NCBI GenBank assembly: GCA_027624855.1
Contig: JAQBTQ010000023.1
Location: 1-38,507, forward strand
Origin: Bacteroidota bacterium
Lineage (GTDB): Bacteria > Bacteroidota > Bacteroidia > Flavobacteriales_D > Sanyastnellaceae
Length of the DNA: 38,507 nucleotides
Reading direction: 5' to 3'
Position numbers and translations under genes: made by a program. The notes beneath the pieces were generated by a model. That model saw only the letters and a program-made list of their open reading frames with translations. It searched no databases and was not told the DNA's origin. Of this stretch, positions 13,488-22,070 are shown one piece after another; the first letter of the stretch is position 1, and each line of letters opens with the position of its first letter.

Positions 13488-14717
13488 TTAGCCTTTAAGC
13501 ATACGAATCGCACGTTGTGTTCCAGAGACGAGTGCGTCCACTTCTTGCAACGTGTTGTACGCACCGAATGAGGCTCGGACAGTACCGACCACACCAAATC
13601 GCTCCATCAACGGTTGTGTGCAGTGGTGACCTGTTCGAACCGCGATGCCCTGTGAATCGAGCAATGTGCCAATATCATAAGGGTGGACGTCGTCCACCAC
13701 AAAACTCACCACACTGCTGCTGTTTGGTGCATTTCCGATTAAACGCAGCCCTTCAATTTGGCCCAACCCTCGACGCGCTTGGGCGGTCAAAGTATTTTCA
13801 TGATCCTGCATCGCTCCTTTTCCAATTCCCTGAATCCAATTCAAGGCGACGCCCAATGCAATGGCCCCGGAAATATGCGGTGTTCCCGCTTCAAACTTAT
13901 AGGGCAGACCAGCGAAAGTCGTTCCATGCTTCAGGCTAACCACGTCAATCATCTCACCACCTCCGCGCCATGGACTCATCTCTTCCAACAATTGACGTTT
14001 CCCATATAGTACCCCAATCCCTGTTGGGCCATAGGCTTTGTGACCAGAGAACACATAAAAATCACAACCCAACGCTTGCACATCTACATCCATATGCGGC
14101 ATCGCTTGTGAACCATCTATCAGGACAATGGAGCCCGCTGCATGGGCCTCATCTGCCCAAAACTTTACATCATTGATGGTCCCCAAAGTATTGGACACAT
14201 GGGTCAATGCAACCAACTTTGGCTGAAGTTTCAATTTATTTTGAAAGTCGGTTTTATCCAACACGCCATCATCCGTGACACCCACTGCCTCCAGCCGAGC
14301 ACCACAAGCTTTCACAAGCATCTGCCAAGGAACAATGTTTGCGTGATGTTCCATTTCTGTAATCAAGACAACATCTCCTTGTTTAATGTTATCTCTTCCC
14401 CACGACTGAGCGATTAGATTGATTCCGTCAGTTGCACCGGCAACCCAAATGACTTCCTCTACAAATTCTGCATTGATGGAAGCGCTCACCGACCGCCTCG
14501 CCGATTCAAAAGCCTCCGTCGCTTGATTTGAAAGCGCATGTACCCCCCGATGAACGTTGGAATGGTAATGGGATAGGTATTCCCGCTGCGCCTCAATGAC
14601 CGCCAACGGCTTCTGAGCAGAAGCCGCATGATCCAAGTAAATCAGTGGTTTCCCGTTCACTTCCCGATTCAAAATCGGAAACTGCAATCGAATTTGATTA
14701 GGGTCCAAAGATTTCAT
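13488..14717 (-). CDS. sufS: SufS-type cysteine desulfurase
   Basis: A 409-residue PLP enzyme (group II desulfurase) that converts cysteine to alanine and a protein persulfide. The PLP-binding lysine is K227 in FSGHKAYGPTGIGV and the catalytic cysteine is C366 in RTGHHCTQPLM, within the short loop characteristic of SufS rather than IscS. The N-terminal FPILNREVNGKPLIYLDHAA is typical. It starts 5 bases after the sufD stop and is followed by its partner sufE, so transfer of sulfur to SufE and then SufB is the expected route. Confidence 0.95.
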   Translation of the reverse strand: MKSLDPNQIRLQFPILNREVNGKPLIYLDHAASAQKPLAVIEAQREYLSHYHSNVHRGVHALSNQATEAFESARRSVSASINAEFVEEVIWVAGATDGINLIAQSWGRDNIKQGDVVLITEMEHHANIVPWQMLVKACGARLEAVGVTDDGVLDKTDFQNKLKLQPKLVALTHVSNTLGTINDVKFWADEAHAAGSIVLIDGSQAMPHMDVDVQALGCDFYVFSGHKAYGPTGIGVLYGKRQLLEEMSPWRGGGEMIDVVSLKHGTTFAGLPYKFEAGTPHISGAIALGVALNWIQGIGKGAMQDHENTLTAQARRGLGQIEGLRLIGNAPNSSSVVSFVVDDVHPYDIGTLLDSQGIAVRTGHHCTQPLMERFGVVGTVRASFGAYNTLQEVDALVSGTQRAIRMLKG

Positions 14718-14722
14718 TTAGT

Positions 14723-16057
14723 TCATTCAAGGTGATCACTCCATTCCGTCCATTGATGCTTCTCTGCCAAACGATGATTCACTTCTAGCCGCACTTCGTG
14801 CACGGCCACACCATCGAGGATTTCATCGATGAATGCATGGACCAACATCGCTTTTGCAGCATCGACTCCGACTCCCCTGGACTGGGCATAAAACAGCGCC
14901 TCTTCATCAAACTGTCCTATGGTACAACCATGACTGCACTTCACATCATCGGCATAAATTTCCAATTCAGGTTTTGCATTCATCGTAGCCTGATCGCTAA
15001 CCAAAATATTTGCATTCTGTTGGTAAGCGTTGGTTTGTTGCGCATCTGGGCGAACAAAGACCTTCCCATTAAAAACTCCAGTGCTCTTTCCGTACAAGAT
15101 GCCTTTGTAATGTTCTGAGCTGGTGCAGTGGGCTGCACGATGATCAACTGTCGTATGGTTATCTACAAATTCTGTGTTGTCGGGCAAATAAATCCCGTTT
15201 AATTCCGCATGAGCTCCTTTTCCATCAAGTCGAAAAGACGCGTCATTTCGAACCCATTGGCCACGAATGGTCATGGTGTAGACATCCACTCTTGAGTCTT
15301 GAGCTTGCTGAATCTCCTCGAAGGCCATGTGCTGAATGTGCCCCTCTTCATCTTGAACTTTATCCAACTGGAAGCGCCCATTCGATCCTACCGTCGCTTT
15401 TGTCGAAATATTTACCACACCACGCGATGGTTGTGAAGCAGTCGACCAGTGAATCAGCTTGATCTCCGCATTCACTCCAATCTCAATGTCATGTCGCAAG
15501 AATGCCGCGCACCCTTCTCCTGTGCTATGATGATGCACCAAAAGAGGCCGGTCCAACGAAATCCCATCACCGATTCTCAAAAACAAACCCTCCTTAGCAA
15601 ACTTCCCATTTAAAGCAGCAAACCAATCTTCTTGTTCTAGTGAATTTGAACCCCGCGGTGCTTGATCCGTTTGGGGGACAAGGGACAAGGGAGAACAAAC
15701 AATTCCCGGGTAAACAGGCAAATCGCTGGCTTCCGCATCAAATTCACCGTTCACAAACACCAGACGATAGGCGTCCAAACCAGGAATGGGGCAGGGCTCG
15801 CATCCAGCTTGTTTCGCAGTGATCTGAGCTCGCTTCCCAATTGCTCGCCACCATCCATTGACCGGAGTGTATTTCCAACGTTCCACCCTGCGATGGGGCA
15901 CCGGTAAAGTTGCGAGCGCCTCATCAAATTGCGATGTCGCAGCCTCCAATTGCTTTTCCAATTGCTCAACCCACTTCCTTCCGGCTTCTTGCGCTTTGGA
16001 ATTCTGAGTGGATTTCCTCGGTCGGTCCATGACCTGTGGCTTGGACAAGTCTCTCAT
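14723..16057 (-). CDS. sufD: SufD, Fe-S scaffold component
   Basis: SufD forms the SufBC2D complex on which [4Fe-4S] clusters are built. The 444-residue product has the divergent N-terminal helical region ([23 protein letters not shown]) and the beta-helix core ([12 protein letters not shown]-like segments, [42 protein letters not shown]), then the conserved C-terminal [30 protein letters not shown]. The frame opens upstream at 16081, but the ATG at 16057 overlaps the sufC stop as ATGA and is preferred. An internal ATG at 16030 is possible. Confidence 0.94.
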   Translation of the reverse strand: MRDLSKPQVMDRPRKSTQNSKAQEAGRKWVEQLEKQLEAATSQFDEALATLPVPHRRVERWKYTPVNGWWRAIGKRAQITAKQAGCEPCPIPGLDAYRLVFVNGEFDAEASDLPVYPGIVCSPLSLVPQTDQAPRGSNSLEQEDWFAALNGKFAKEGLFLRIGDGISLDRPLLVHHHSTGEGCAAFLRHDIEIGVNAEIKLIHWSTASQPSRGVVNISTKATVGSNGRFQLDKVQDEEGHIQHMAFEEIQQAQDSRVDVYTMTIRGQWVRNDASFRLDGKGAHAELNGIYLPDNTEFVDNHTTVDHRAAHCTSSEHYKGILYGKSTGVFNGKVFVRPDAQQTNAYQQNANILVSDQATMNAKPELEIYADDVKCSHGCTIGQFDEEALFYAQSRGVGVDAAKAMLVHAFIDEILDGVAVHEVRLEVNHRLAEKHQWTEWSDHLE

Positions 16058-16806
16058 GCAACAGCGTCTTCTTTGATCCAATCATATCCCTTCTCCTCCA
16101 ACTCCAAAGCCAATTCCTTGCCTCCTGATCGCACAATCCGGCCATCAACCAAAACATGCACAAAGTCCGGAACGATGTACTCAAGCAAACGCTGATAGTG
16201 GGTAATGACCAAGAAACTTCTTTCTGGAGATCGCATGGCATTAACTCCTTCCGAAACGATTCGCAAAGCGTCGATGTCCAACCCTGAATCCGTCTCGTCG
16301 AGAATGGCCAAATTGGGTTCGAGCATGGCCATTTGAAAAATCTCATTCCGTTTCTTTTCTCCTCCGGAAAAACCCTCATTAACGGAGCGATTTCGCAATC
16401 GTCCATCGAGCTCTACGAGCTTTGCTTTTTCCTTTACCATGTCCAAAAACTCCTTGCCCTTGATTGGCTCCAATCCCTGGTGTTCGCGCTTTCCATTGAC
16501 GGCAGCACGCATAAAATTGATGTTCGACACCCCTGGGATTTCAACCGGATATTGAAAGGCTAGAAATAATCCTGACCTGGCTCGCTCCGTAGCATCCATC
16601 TCCAATAAGTCTTCACCGTTGAATTGAACGCCGCCACCGTTCACTTCGTAATCCTCACGGCCAGCAAGAACCGATGCGAGGGTCGACTTTCCTGAACCAT
16701 TCGGCCCCATGATTGCATGAACTTCCCCCGGATTGATGGTAAGGTTCAGTCCTTTTAATATCTGCGCTTCTCCAATCGAAGCTTGTAGTTCTTTTATTTT
16801 CAGCAT
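16054..16806 (-). CDS. sufC: SufC, Fe-S assembly ATPase
   Basis: The ABC-type ATPase of the SufBC2D complex, cytosolic and not a transporter. The 250-residue protein has Walker [10 protein letters not shown] at residues 34-42, the Q-loop [12 protein letters not shown], the ABC signature [11 protein letters not shown] and Walker [13 protein letters not shown], with the H-loop His in VITHYQRLL. All are intact. The ATG at 16806 shares one base with the sufB stop (TAATG); the longer open frame to 16953 runs into sufB and is not real. Confidence 0.96.
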   Translation of the reverse strand: MLKIKELQASIGEAQILKGLNLTINPGEVHAIMGPNGSGKSTLASVLAGREDYEVNGGGVQFNGEDLLEMDATERARSGLFLAFQYPVEIPGVSNINFMRAAVNGKREHQGLEPIKGKEFLDMVKEKAKLVELDGRLRNRSVNEGFSGGEKKRNEIFQMAMLEPNLAILDETDSGLDIDALRIVSEGVNAMRSPERSFLVITHYQRLLEYIVPDFVHVLVDGRIVRSGGKELALELEEKGYDWIKEDAVA

Positions 16807-18254
16807 TATCCTACGCTTCCTTCCAATGAAATGGACAATAATTTTTGCGCTTCCACAGCGAATTCCATGGGCAACTGATTCAGCACCTCCTTGGCATAGC
16901 CATTTACAATCAAGCTGATTGCCTGTTCTGCGTCTATGCCCCTTTGCAGACAATAAAACAATTGGTCTTCCCCAATTTTGGATGTTGTTGCTTCATGCTC
17001 GACTTGGGCAGTTGGATTCTTCACTTCGATGTACGGAAACGTGTGCGCGCCACTGGTATCCGTCATCAACAGCGAGTCACATTGAGAGAAGTTCCTGGCA
17101 TTTGACGCAGAAGGCATAATTTGAACCAATCCCCGGTAGCTGTTGTGGCTATTTCCGGCGCTAATTCCCTTCGAAATGATGGTGCTGTGCGTGTGTTTTC
17201 CAAGGTGAATCATTTTGGTTCCGGTGTCCGCCTGCTGAGCATTGTTGGTGACCGCAACGCTATAGAATTCACCCACGCTGTGGTCTCCTTTTAAAATGCA
17301 ACTCGGATACTTCCATGTCACCGCGCTGCCTGTTTCTACTTGGGTCCAGCTGATTTTAGAACGGCGGTGACAAATGCCCCGCTTTGTGACAAAATTGTAA
17401 ACACCGCCTTTCCCTTCCGCATCGCCTGGGTACCAATTTTGAACGGTCGAATACTTGATTTCCGCTTCATCCAGCGCTACCAGTTCTACCACCGCTGCAT
17501 GCAACTGATTCTCATCTCTTTGGGGAGCTGTACACCCTTCCAAATAACTCACATAGCTGCCTTCATCTGCAACGACCAACGTACGCTCGAATTGTCCAGT
17601 ACCCGATTCGTTGATTCGAAAGTACGTGCTCAATTCCATAGGACATCGAACACCTTTTGGGATGTAACAAAAGGATCCGTCCGTGAATACAGCAGAATTC
17701 AGGGCGCTGAAGAAATTGTCTCGCGTTGGAACCACCGTCCCAAGATGCCTCCGAACCAATTCCGGGTGCTCTTTCACCGCCTCGCTCATCGAGCAAAAAA
17801 TGATGCCTAATTCTGCAAGCTTGTCCTTGAAACTTGTAGCAACGGAAACTGAATCCATGACAAAATCCACCGCAACCCCGGATAGGCGCTTTTGTTCCTC
17901 CATGGAAATTCCCAACTTATCCATGGTGCGTCTCAATTCAGGATCAACTTCATCCAGCGAATTCAGTTGCTTCTTCTGCTTTGGGGCCGCGTAATAACTA
18001 ATCGCCTGATAATCAGGTTTTTCATAATTCAAGTGTGGCCAATCTGGTTCTTCCATCGTTTGCCAAACCGCAAACGCCTCCAATCTCCACTGTAGCAACC
18101 AATCCGGCTCTTCTTTTTTTGCAGAAATCAACCGAATTATATCCTCAGAAAGCCCCGCAGGAGCCTTATCCGATTCAATTTCTGTAGTGAAGCCGAATTC
18201 GTAGGCTTTGCCTGTAACCTCTTCAAGTACCTTGTCTTTCCCGTCGTATGCCAT
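16806..18254 (-). CDS. sufB: SufB, Fe-S scaffold component
   Basis: The core scaffold of the SufBC2D complex, 482 residues, matching the usual length (about 480-495). It shows the long conserved stretch from [18 protein letters not shown] through [38 protein letters not shown] and [20 protein letters not shown]. Downstream are [18 protein letters not shown]-like sequence and the [15 protein letters not shown] and CDSLLMTD motifs carrying conserved Cys. It starts 38 bases after sufA, with no internal promoter seen. Confidence 0.96.
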   Translation of the reverse strand: MAYDGKDKVLEEVTGKAYEFGFTTEIESDKAPAGLSEDIIRLISAKKEEPDWLLQWRLEAFAVWQTMEEPDWPHLNYEKPDYQAISYYAAPKQKKQLNSLDEVDPELRRTMDKLGISMEEQKRLSGVAVDFVMDSVSVATSFKDKLAELGIIFCSMSEAVKEHPELVRRHLGTVVPTRDNFFSALNSAVFTDGSFCYIPKGVRCPMELSTYFRINESGTGQFERTLVVADEGSYVSYLEGCTAPQRDENQLHAAVVELVALDEAEIKYSTVQNWYPGDAEGKGGVYNFVTKRGICHRRSKISWTQVETGSAVTWKYPSCILKGDHSVGEFYSVAVTNNAQQADTGTKMIHLGKHTHSTIISKGISAGNSHNSYRGLVQIMPSASNARNFSQCDSLLMTDTSGAHTFPYIEVKNPTAQVEHEATTSKIGEDQLFYCLQRGIDAEQAISLIVNGYAKEVLNQLPMEFAVEAQKLLSISLEGSVG

Positions 18255-18292
18255 CGGATTCAGATTGGTTCAGCAGGATTTAATGATGGTGT

Positions 18293-18619
18293 TTACAATG
18301 AAAAACTCTCTCCGCAGCCACATGTTCTATTGGCATTGGGATTATGAAATTGAAATCCCTTTCCATTCAGGCCACCGCTGAACTGCAATTCCGTTCCTAC
18401 GAGGTACAAATAGCTTTTCCGGTCTACAACAATCTTCACCCCCTTGTCCTCAAATGCCTGATCACCATCCTGGATCTCATGGTCAAAGGTCATTTCATAC
18501 ATCAATCCAGAGCATCCTCCACCCTTGACTCCGACACGGACAAAACTTCCGTGGGGACGGCCTTCTTCCTTCAGCAATTTGAGCACCTCATCTCGTGCGC
18601 TTTCATTGACTGTGATCAT
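18293..18619 (-). CDS. sufA: SufA/IscA-family A-type Fe-S carrier
   Basis: A 108-residue HesB/A-type carrier that receives clusters from SufBC2D and delivers them to apoproteins. All three ligand cysteines are present: one in KGGGCSGLMYEM and two in RTCGCGESFSL at the C-terminus. It is the first gene of the sufABCDSE operon. Unlike many Bacteroidota suf loci, no sufT (DUF59) gene and no Rrf2-type regulator gene lies within or next to the operon here. Confidence 0.94.
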   Translation of the reverse strand: MITVNESARDEVLKLLKEEGRPHGSFVRVGVKGGGCSGLMYEMTFDHEIQDGDQAFEDKGVKIVVDRKSYLYLVGTELQFSGGLNGKGFQFHNPNANRTCGCGESFSL

Positions 18620-18626
18620 CGTTATT

Positions 18627-18642
18627 CCTTTGATTTCAAAGG
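18627..18642. promoter_or_regulatory. Perfect 6-4-6 inverted repeat at the suf start site, candidate operator
   Basis: CCTTTG, 4 bases, CAAAGG: a perfect inverted repeat that directly abuts the -7 box of the suf promoter, covers the expected transcription start, and ends 7 bases before the sufA ATG. A bound repressor here would block transcription. In the mRNA it would form a hairpin in the short leader. Which regulator binds is unknown. Confidence 0.45.
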
Positions 18643-18672
18643 CAAATATACGCTATTTAAAACCGTTCTAAA
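18643..18672 (-). promoter_or_regulatory. suf operon promoter
   Basis: The minus strand has GTTT (the TTT at 18670-18672), 19 bases, then TATATTTG at 18643-18650, an exact match to the Bacteroidota -7 consensus TAnnTTTG. The -33 element is TTT rather than TTG. The box ends 23 bases before the sufA ATG, so the leader is about 17-19 bases. Confidence 0.6.
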
Positions 18673-18737
18673 CAGCATAAATGAAGCGCTCCCCTACAGA
18701 TAACAATCGTTAGCATCAATGTTTTGATGAACTAATG

Positions 18738-18745
18738 CATATTTG
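18738..18745 (+). promoter_or_regulatory. -7-like box before ftsX
   Basis: CATATTTG, one mismatch from TAnnTTTG, 11 bases before the ATG at 18757. No well-spaced TTG upstream. It lies in the 137-base divergent region shared with the suf promoter. Confidence 0.35.
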
Positions 18746-18756
18746 AGTCTTCAATC

Positions 18757-19638
18757 ATGTCAGCAAACATGTTCAATCGAAAAAGACCATCCGGTTCAGA
18801 AATCACCACTGCTGTGACAACCACGATAGGGATGACGTTGACACTGCTCCTTATCGGAATCCTTCTAACCATCGGATATTTGGGGTTTCATTGGGGGCAG
18901 GAATTGAGGCAAGAAGCGAGAGTCCAAGTGTTTTTTCAACGAGAGGCGAATCCTGAGGTTTTGGCTGAAGCACGTGAAATATTGCGCACCGATCCCGCTG
19001 TTGAATCTTCCAATTACATCGATGCCGAAACCGCGAGCCGTGAATTGGAGGCTGAGTTGGGTGAGTCATTCGTCGACTTTTTGGGTTACGTCCCGTTGGC
19101 CGATGTGATGGATTTGAGAATGCTCCCTGAGGCCAGCACTTCTGACGAGCTCCGGGTGGCCGTCGAAAGGATGGAAAATATAGCGGGAGTCTCTGAAGTG
19201 GTTTGGCAAGCCGAACTTCTTGAACAAATCGAGTCCACGATCCAGCGTTTGGTTTGGCCACTTGCAGGATTGGCACTGGTTTTTCTTTTTGCTGCACTCG
19301 CCCTAATGAACAACACCATACGGTTGACCGTTTTCGGTCGGAGGTTTTTGATCAAGACAATGCAGCTGGTTGGTGCGCATCCCCGATCCATTCGTGCACC
19401 TTTTATCCGTCAAGGGCTTTATTATGGTGTTATCTCAGGTGCATTGGCCTTCGCGGCAATCAATAGTGTATTGGCCATTGTCCAAGTGGAAAACGCAGCC
19501 ATACTGGATGATTTCACTCCAACCATACTCGCGACTTTATTTGGTGTTTTGATATCGTTAGGGGTTCTTTTTGGGGTCAGCTCCACCGCGTTTGCTGTAA
19601 ATCGTTTTTTAAAGAGGCGCTTAGACACCTTGCATTAA
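18757..19638 (+). CDS. ftsX: Cell division protein FtsX (permease-like)
   Basis: FtsX is the membrane half of the FtsEX complex, which couples ATP hydrolysis to activation of septal peptidoglycan hydrolases. The 293-residue protein has a short cytosolic N-terminus, TM1 at about residues 22-44 (TIGMTLTLLLIGILLTIGYLGF), and an extracytoplasmic domain with the family motif VQVFFQREANPEVL followed by TDPAVESSNYIDAETA. Three more TM segments follow (LAGLALVFLFAALALMNNTI, GVISGALAFAAINSVLAIV, LATLFGVLISLGVLFGV). The LIKTMQLVGAHPRSIRAPF loop is typical of FtsX. No ftsE is in the window. It heads an operon with DUF3098 and uppP. Confidence 0.93.
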   Translation: MSANMFNRKRPSGSEITTAVTTTIGMTLTLLLIGILLTIGYLGFHWGQELRQEARVQVFFQREANPEVLAEAREILRTDPAVESSNYIDAETASRELEAELGESFVDFLGYVPLADVMDLRMLPEASTSDELRVAVERMENIAGVSEVVWQAELLEQIESTIQRLVWPLAGLALVFLFAALALMNNTIRLTVFGRRFLIKTMQLVGAHPRSIRAPFIRQGLYYGVISGALAFAAINSVLAIVQVENAAILDDFTPTILATLFGVLISLGVLFGVSSTAFAVNRFLKRRLDTLH

Positions 19639-19643
19639 ATTTG
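19636..19643 (+). promoter_or_regulatory. Consensus -7 box 4 bases before the DUF3098 gene
   Basis: TAAATTTG matches TAnnTTTG exactly; its first three bases are the ftsX stop codon. It ends 4 bases before the ATG at 19648. No TTG stands at the usual -33 distance, and the match may be chance inside an operon. Confidence 0.3.
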
Positions 19644-19647
19644 AACC

Positions 19648-19875
19648 ATGAATTCAACTTCTCCTGAAGGGTTTGCGCTTCAACGCACCAACTACATTTG
19701 GATGGCCATTGGAATCGCCATCTTAATCATTGGCTATGCTCTTATGTCAGGTGGAGCAGCTGAAGACCCAACGGCTTTTAGCGAAGAGATTTTTAATGCA
19801 CGACGCATCACGGTAGCTCCCATCGTTGTTCTGATAGGCTATGGCACCATCTTTTATGCGATCCTGAAGCGATAA
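19648..19875 (+). CDS. DUF3098 small membrane protein
   Basis: A 75-residue protein with two membrane segments (about residues 18-36, IWMAIGIAILIIGYALM, and 55-72, VAPIVVLIGYGTIFYAIL) joined by a polar loop containing FNARRITVAPIV, the DUF3098 hallmark. Its role is unknown. Its position between ftsX and uppP, which I recall as common in Bacteroidota, suggests a link to cell division or envelope synthesis. Its TAA stop shares a base with the uppP start (TAATG). Confidence 0.88.
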   Translation: MNSTSPEGFALQRTNYIWMAIGIAILIIGYALMSGGAAEDPTAFSEEIFNARRITVAPIVVLIGYGTIFYAILKR

Positions 19876-20675
19876 TGACCTATTGGGAGGCAGCGCTTTT
19901 AGGGCTCATTCAAGGCTTGACGGAATTTCTGCCTGTAAGCAGCTCAGGGCATTTAGAATTGGGGAAATCTCTTGTCGGATTAAACGATATGGACCTGACT
20001 TTCAGCATTCTGGTTCATGGAGCCACCGCTTGCAGCACAGTTGTGGTTTTCCGTAATGAAATTTTCCGTTTAGTTCGAGGAATCGCACATCCTGACCTGA
20101 AGGAACGCACGTTCAGCCAACGGTACATTTTTTGGTTGGCGATTTCAACGATTCCGGCTGTTATCGTGGCATTCACACTGCGAGATGATATTGAATCGGT
20201 CTTTATTCACCATCCTCATCGAGTGGGTTGGTCGCTCTGTGCTACAGCAATAATTCTGTTTTTGTCTGAAAGGATTCAATCAAAAAAGAACGCACTGTCC
20301 TGGACACGTTCTCTAGGGATTGGCCTCGCACAGGCCGTTGCCATCATCCCCGGAATCAGCCGGTCAGGTTCAACAATTGGTGCGGCGATAGCCATGGGGG
20401 TTTCCCGTGAAGAAGCAGCGCGGTTCAGCTTTTTGATGGCTTTGCCTGTAATCTTCGGAGCGACCGCTCTTGAAATACTAGAATTGCTCGAAGGAGCTGA
20501 AACTTCTGCATCGACCACTCCCTGGGGCGCTTATGCCGTAGGAGGTCTTGTCGCGTTTTTGAGTGGTTGCGCGGCTTGCCAATGGATGATTCAATTGGTT
20601 AAACGAACCCACTTGTATGTCTTCGCGATCTACTGCTTGATTGCTGGTGTCTTTGCTTTATTGCTTATTTCATGA
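19875..20675 (+). CDS. uppP: Undecaprenyl-diphosphatase (BacA/UppP type)
   Basis: An integral membrane phosphatase that converts undecaprenyl pyrophosphate to the monophosphate lipid carrier used for peptidoglycan and O-antigen synthesis; it also confers bacitracin tolerance. The 266-residue protein begins with the catalytic motif LIQGLTEFLPVSSSGHLEL (E17, H26) and has the second motif PGISRSGSTIGAAIAMG. About eight hydrophobic segments are visible. The ATG overlaps the DUF3098 stop, and its own stop overlaps the next start (ATGA). Confidence 0.95.
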   Translation: MTYWEAALLGLIQGLTEFLPVSSSGHLELGKSLVGLNDMDLTFSILVHGATACSTVVVFRNEIFRLVRGIAHPDLKERTFSQRYIFWLAISTIPAVIVAFTLRDDIESVFIHHPHRVGWSLCATAIILFLSERIQSKKNALSWTRSLGIGLAQAVAIIPGISRSGSTIGAAIAMGVSREEAARFSFLMALPVIFGATALEILELLEGAETSASTTPWGAYAVGGLVAFLSGCAACQWMIQLVKRTHLYVFAIYCLIAGVFALLLIS

Positions 20676-21208
20676 ATCTTCAACCGATGAGTCGTCAATT
20701 TTCCTTTCTCCTCATAGTGCTGGCCTTTTTCACTTGGACAGGTTGCGCGGATGTTACGTTTGAAGAACCCATGCCCAAAAACCGGAGAAACCTTAGCCAT
20801 TTTCCGAAGCCATGGCAAGGGACTTGGTCCAATGGGGACGACCTCAATATCAAAATAGAAGGCGATCGATTCATCGACCTCGATTCAAAGGAGTCATTTC
20901 CACTGGGAGAAAAAATCATTTTACGCCGTTTTAATAAATACCTCGTTCTGAGTAAACTCACAGAAGACCTTGGTTCTTGGGAGGTTACACTCGGAAAACG
21001 AACGTTTGACCAAATCGAACTTTGGTCGTTTGACGCAGAAAAAATCGAAGAGTGGCAAACCATCGAGGGAATCACGGTTGGCCAGTTGCCAAGGCAGCCG
21101 GAAGACTCTCAAACCAATTACATCATCGACGCCAACAATCCGGCATTTCGATCGATGATCAAACAGAATGGCATTAAATCCATTGGACTCCTTAATCGGG
21201 TCCAGTAA
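20672..21208 (+). CDS. Predicted lipoprotein, unknown function
   Basis: A 178-residue protein with a lipoprotein signal: hydrophobic FSFLLIVLAFFTW and lipobox W-T-G-C, lipidated Cys at residue 25. The mature part begins with acidic and proline-rich sequence, then alternating beta-type segments (GTWSNGDDLNIKIEGDRFIDL, WEVTLGKRTFDQIELWSF) resembling a small lipocalin- or META-like barrel that I cannot assign. The ATG at 20672 overlaps the uppP stop (ATGA); an ATG at 20687 would give an equally good signal. It is the last gene of the ftsX-uppP operon and ends 6 bases from the convergent SOD gene. Confidence 0.7.
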   Translation: MNLQPMSRQFSFLLIVLAFFTWTGCADVTFEEPMPKNRRNLSHFPKPWQGTWSNGDDLNIKIEGDRFIDLDSKESFPLGEKIILRRFNKYLVLSKLTEDLGSWEVTLGKRTFDQIELWSFDAEKIEEWQTIEGITVGQLPRQPEDSQTNYIIDANNPAFRSMIKQNGIKSIGLLNRVQ

Positions 21209-21214
21209 TACCCC

Positions 21215-21964
21215 TTAAACAGAGGAATTCACCTCTACGACATCCCAATTGACCAATTCCATAAAGGCTGCTATGTAGTCCTTCCGTCGATTCTGGTAAT
21301 TGAGGTAGTAAGCATGCTCCCAAACATCCATTCCCAACAATGGAATCCCTGGGCGATCTACAATTCCGCTCATCAAAGGATTGTCTTGATTGGGTGTGCT
21401 GGTAACTTCTAAGGTGCCTGAAGCATTGCGAATTAACCAGGCCCAACCGCTGCCAAATCGTGTGGCACCCGCTTTCATAAACTGCTCTTGAAAGGCTTCG
21501 ACCGAACCAAACGTGTCAATCAATTCTTCCTTCAATATCCCTTGTGGGGCGTTTGCTCCACCGGGCGTGAGCGTCCTCCAATACAAGGTGTGGTTATAAT
21601 GCCCCCCTCCATTGTTTCTCAATGTTGTTTGATCGGGGGTCAGTGATTGGAGCATCGCAGACAACTCCATCCCGTCATACGCTCCTCCGGCTTCACCAAT
21701 TGCTTTGTTCAGTTTATTCACATATCCTGCATGATGCTTGCCGAAATGCAGCTCCATCGTCATTGCGTCAATTGCAGGGGCAAGGGCTGAAAAATCATAT
21801 CCCAATGGCTCTTGCTCAAACAAAAATGGCCGCGGCTTCATCCCTTTGACCGAGGCGCCCTTATCTGGTGCCTTTGAGTCATTACTCCCACAGCCCGCAA
21901 ATGGTGCAATGAGCAAACCTGCACCCGCTACGCCGGCAATTTTGATAAAGGTTCGTTTCTTCAT
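21215..21964 (-). CDS. Exported Fe/Mn-family superoxide dismutase
   Basis: Dismutates superoxide to H2O2 and O2. The 249-residue protein carries the metal ligands: His in MELHFGKHHAGYV, His in NGGGHYNHTLYW, and Asp and His in LGMDVWEHAYYLNYQNRR. GGGHYNH and GSGWAWLI favour the Mn or cambialistic type. Unusually, it has an N-terminal export signal: KKRTFIKIAG followed by a hydrophobic run and the lipobox-like P-F-A-G-C, so it is probably a Tat- or Sec-exported lipoprotein rather than a cytosolic enzyme. The ATG at 21964 is chosen because the signal starts there and a -7-like box lies 5 bases upstream; the longer frame to 22030 crosses the divergent promoter region. Confidence 0.92.
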   Translation of the reverse strand: MKKRTFIKIAGVAGAGLLIAPFAGCGSNDSKAPDKGASVKGMKPRPFLFEQEPLGYDFSALAPAIDAMTMELHFGKHHAGYVNKLNKAIGEAGGAYDGMELSAMLQSLTPDQTTLRNNGGGHYNHTLYWRTLTPGGANAPQGILKEELIDTFGSVEAFQEQFMKAGATRFGSGWAWLIRNASGTLEVTSTPNQDNPLMSGIVDRPGIPLLGMDVWEHAYYLNYQNRRKDYIAAFMELVNWDVVEVNSSV

Positions 21965-21969
21965 GAATA

Positions 21970-21977
21970 CAAATATC
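21970..21977 (-). promoter_or_regulatory. -7-like box 5 bases before the SOD start
   Basis: The minus strand reads GATATTTG, one mismatch from TAnnTTTG, 5 bases before the ATG at 21964. A TTTG lies 13 bases further upstream, shorter than the usual spacing. Confidence 0.35.
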
Positions 21978-22011
21978 CGTCTTCCACGGTCAAATGTGCA
22001 CATTCGGCACA

Positions 22012-22030
22012 ATGCTTGTGCACGAAGCAT
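22012..22030. promoter_or_regulatory. Inverted repeat between SOD and asmA-like genes
   Basis: ATGCTT, 7 bases (GTGCACG), AAGCAT: a 6-bp perfect inverted repeat in the 106-base divergent region. It contains GTGCAC, itself a palindrome also present at 21996-22001. It could be a regulator site or a chance palindrome. Confidence 0.25.
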
Positions 22031-22042
22031 CGTTCAAGAGTG

Positions 22043-22050
22043 TAGTTTCG
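22043..22050 (+). promoter_or_regulatory. -7-like box before the AsmA-like gene
   Basis: TAGTTTCG, one mismatch from TAnnTTTG, 20 bases before the ATG at 22071. A TTG lies 24 bases upstream of the box, slightly long spacing. Confidence 0.35.
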
Positions 22051-22070
22051 AGCACAACGATCCAACCCGA

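Noticed and set aside
21738-22070. Long N-terminal extension of the AsmA-like protein
   Set aside because: The extension lies antisense to SOD and in the divergent promoter region; a membrane anchor begins at the ATG at 22071.
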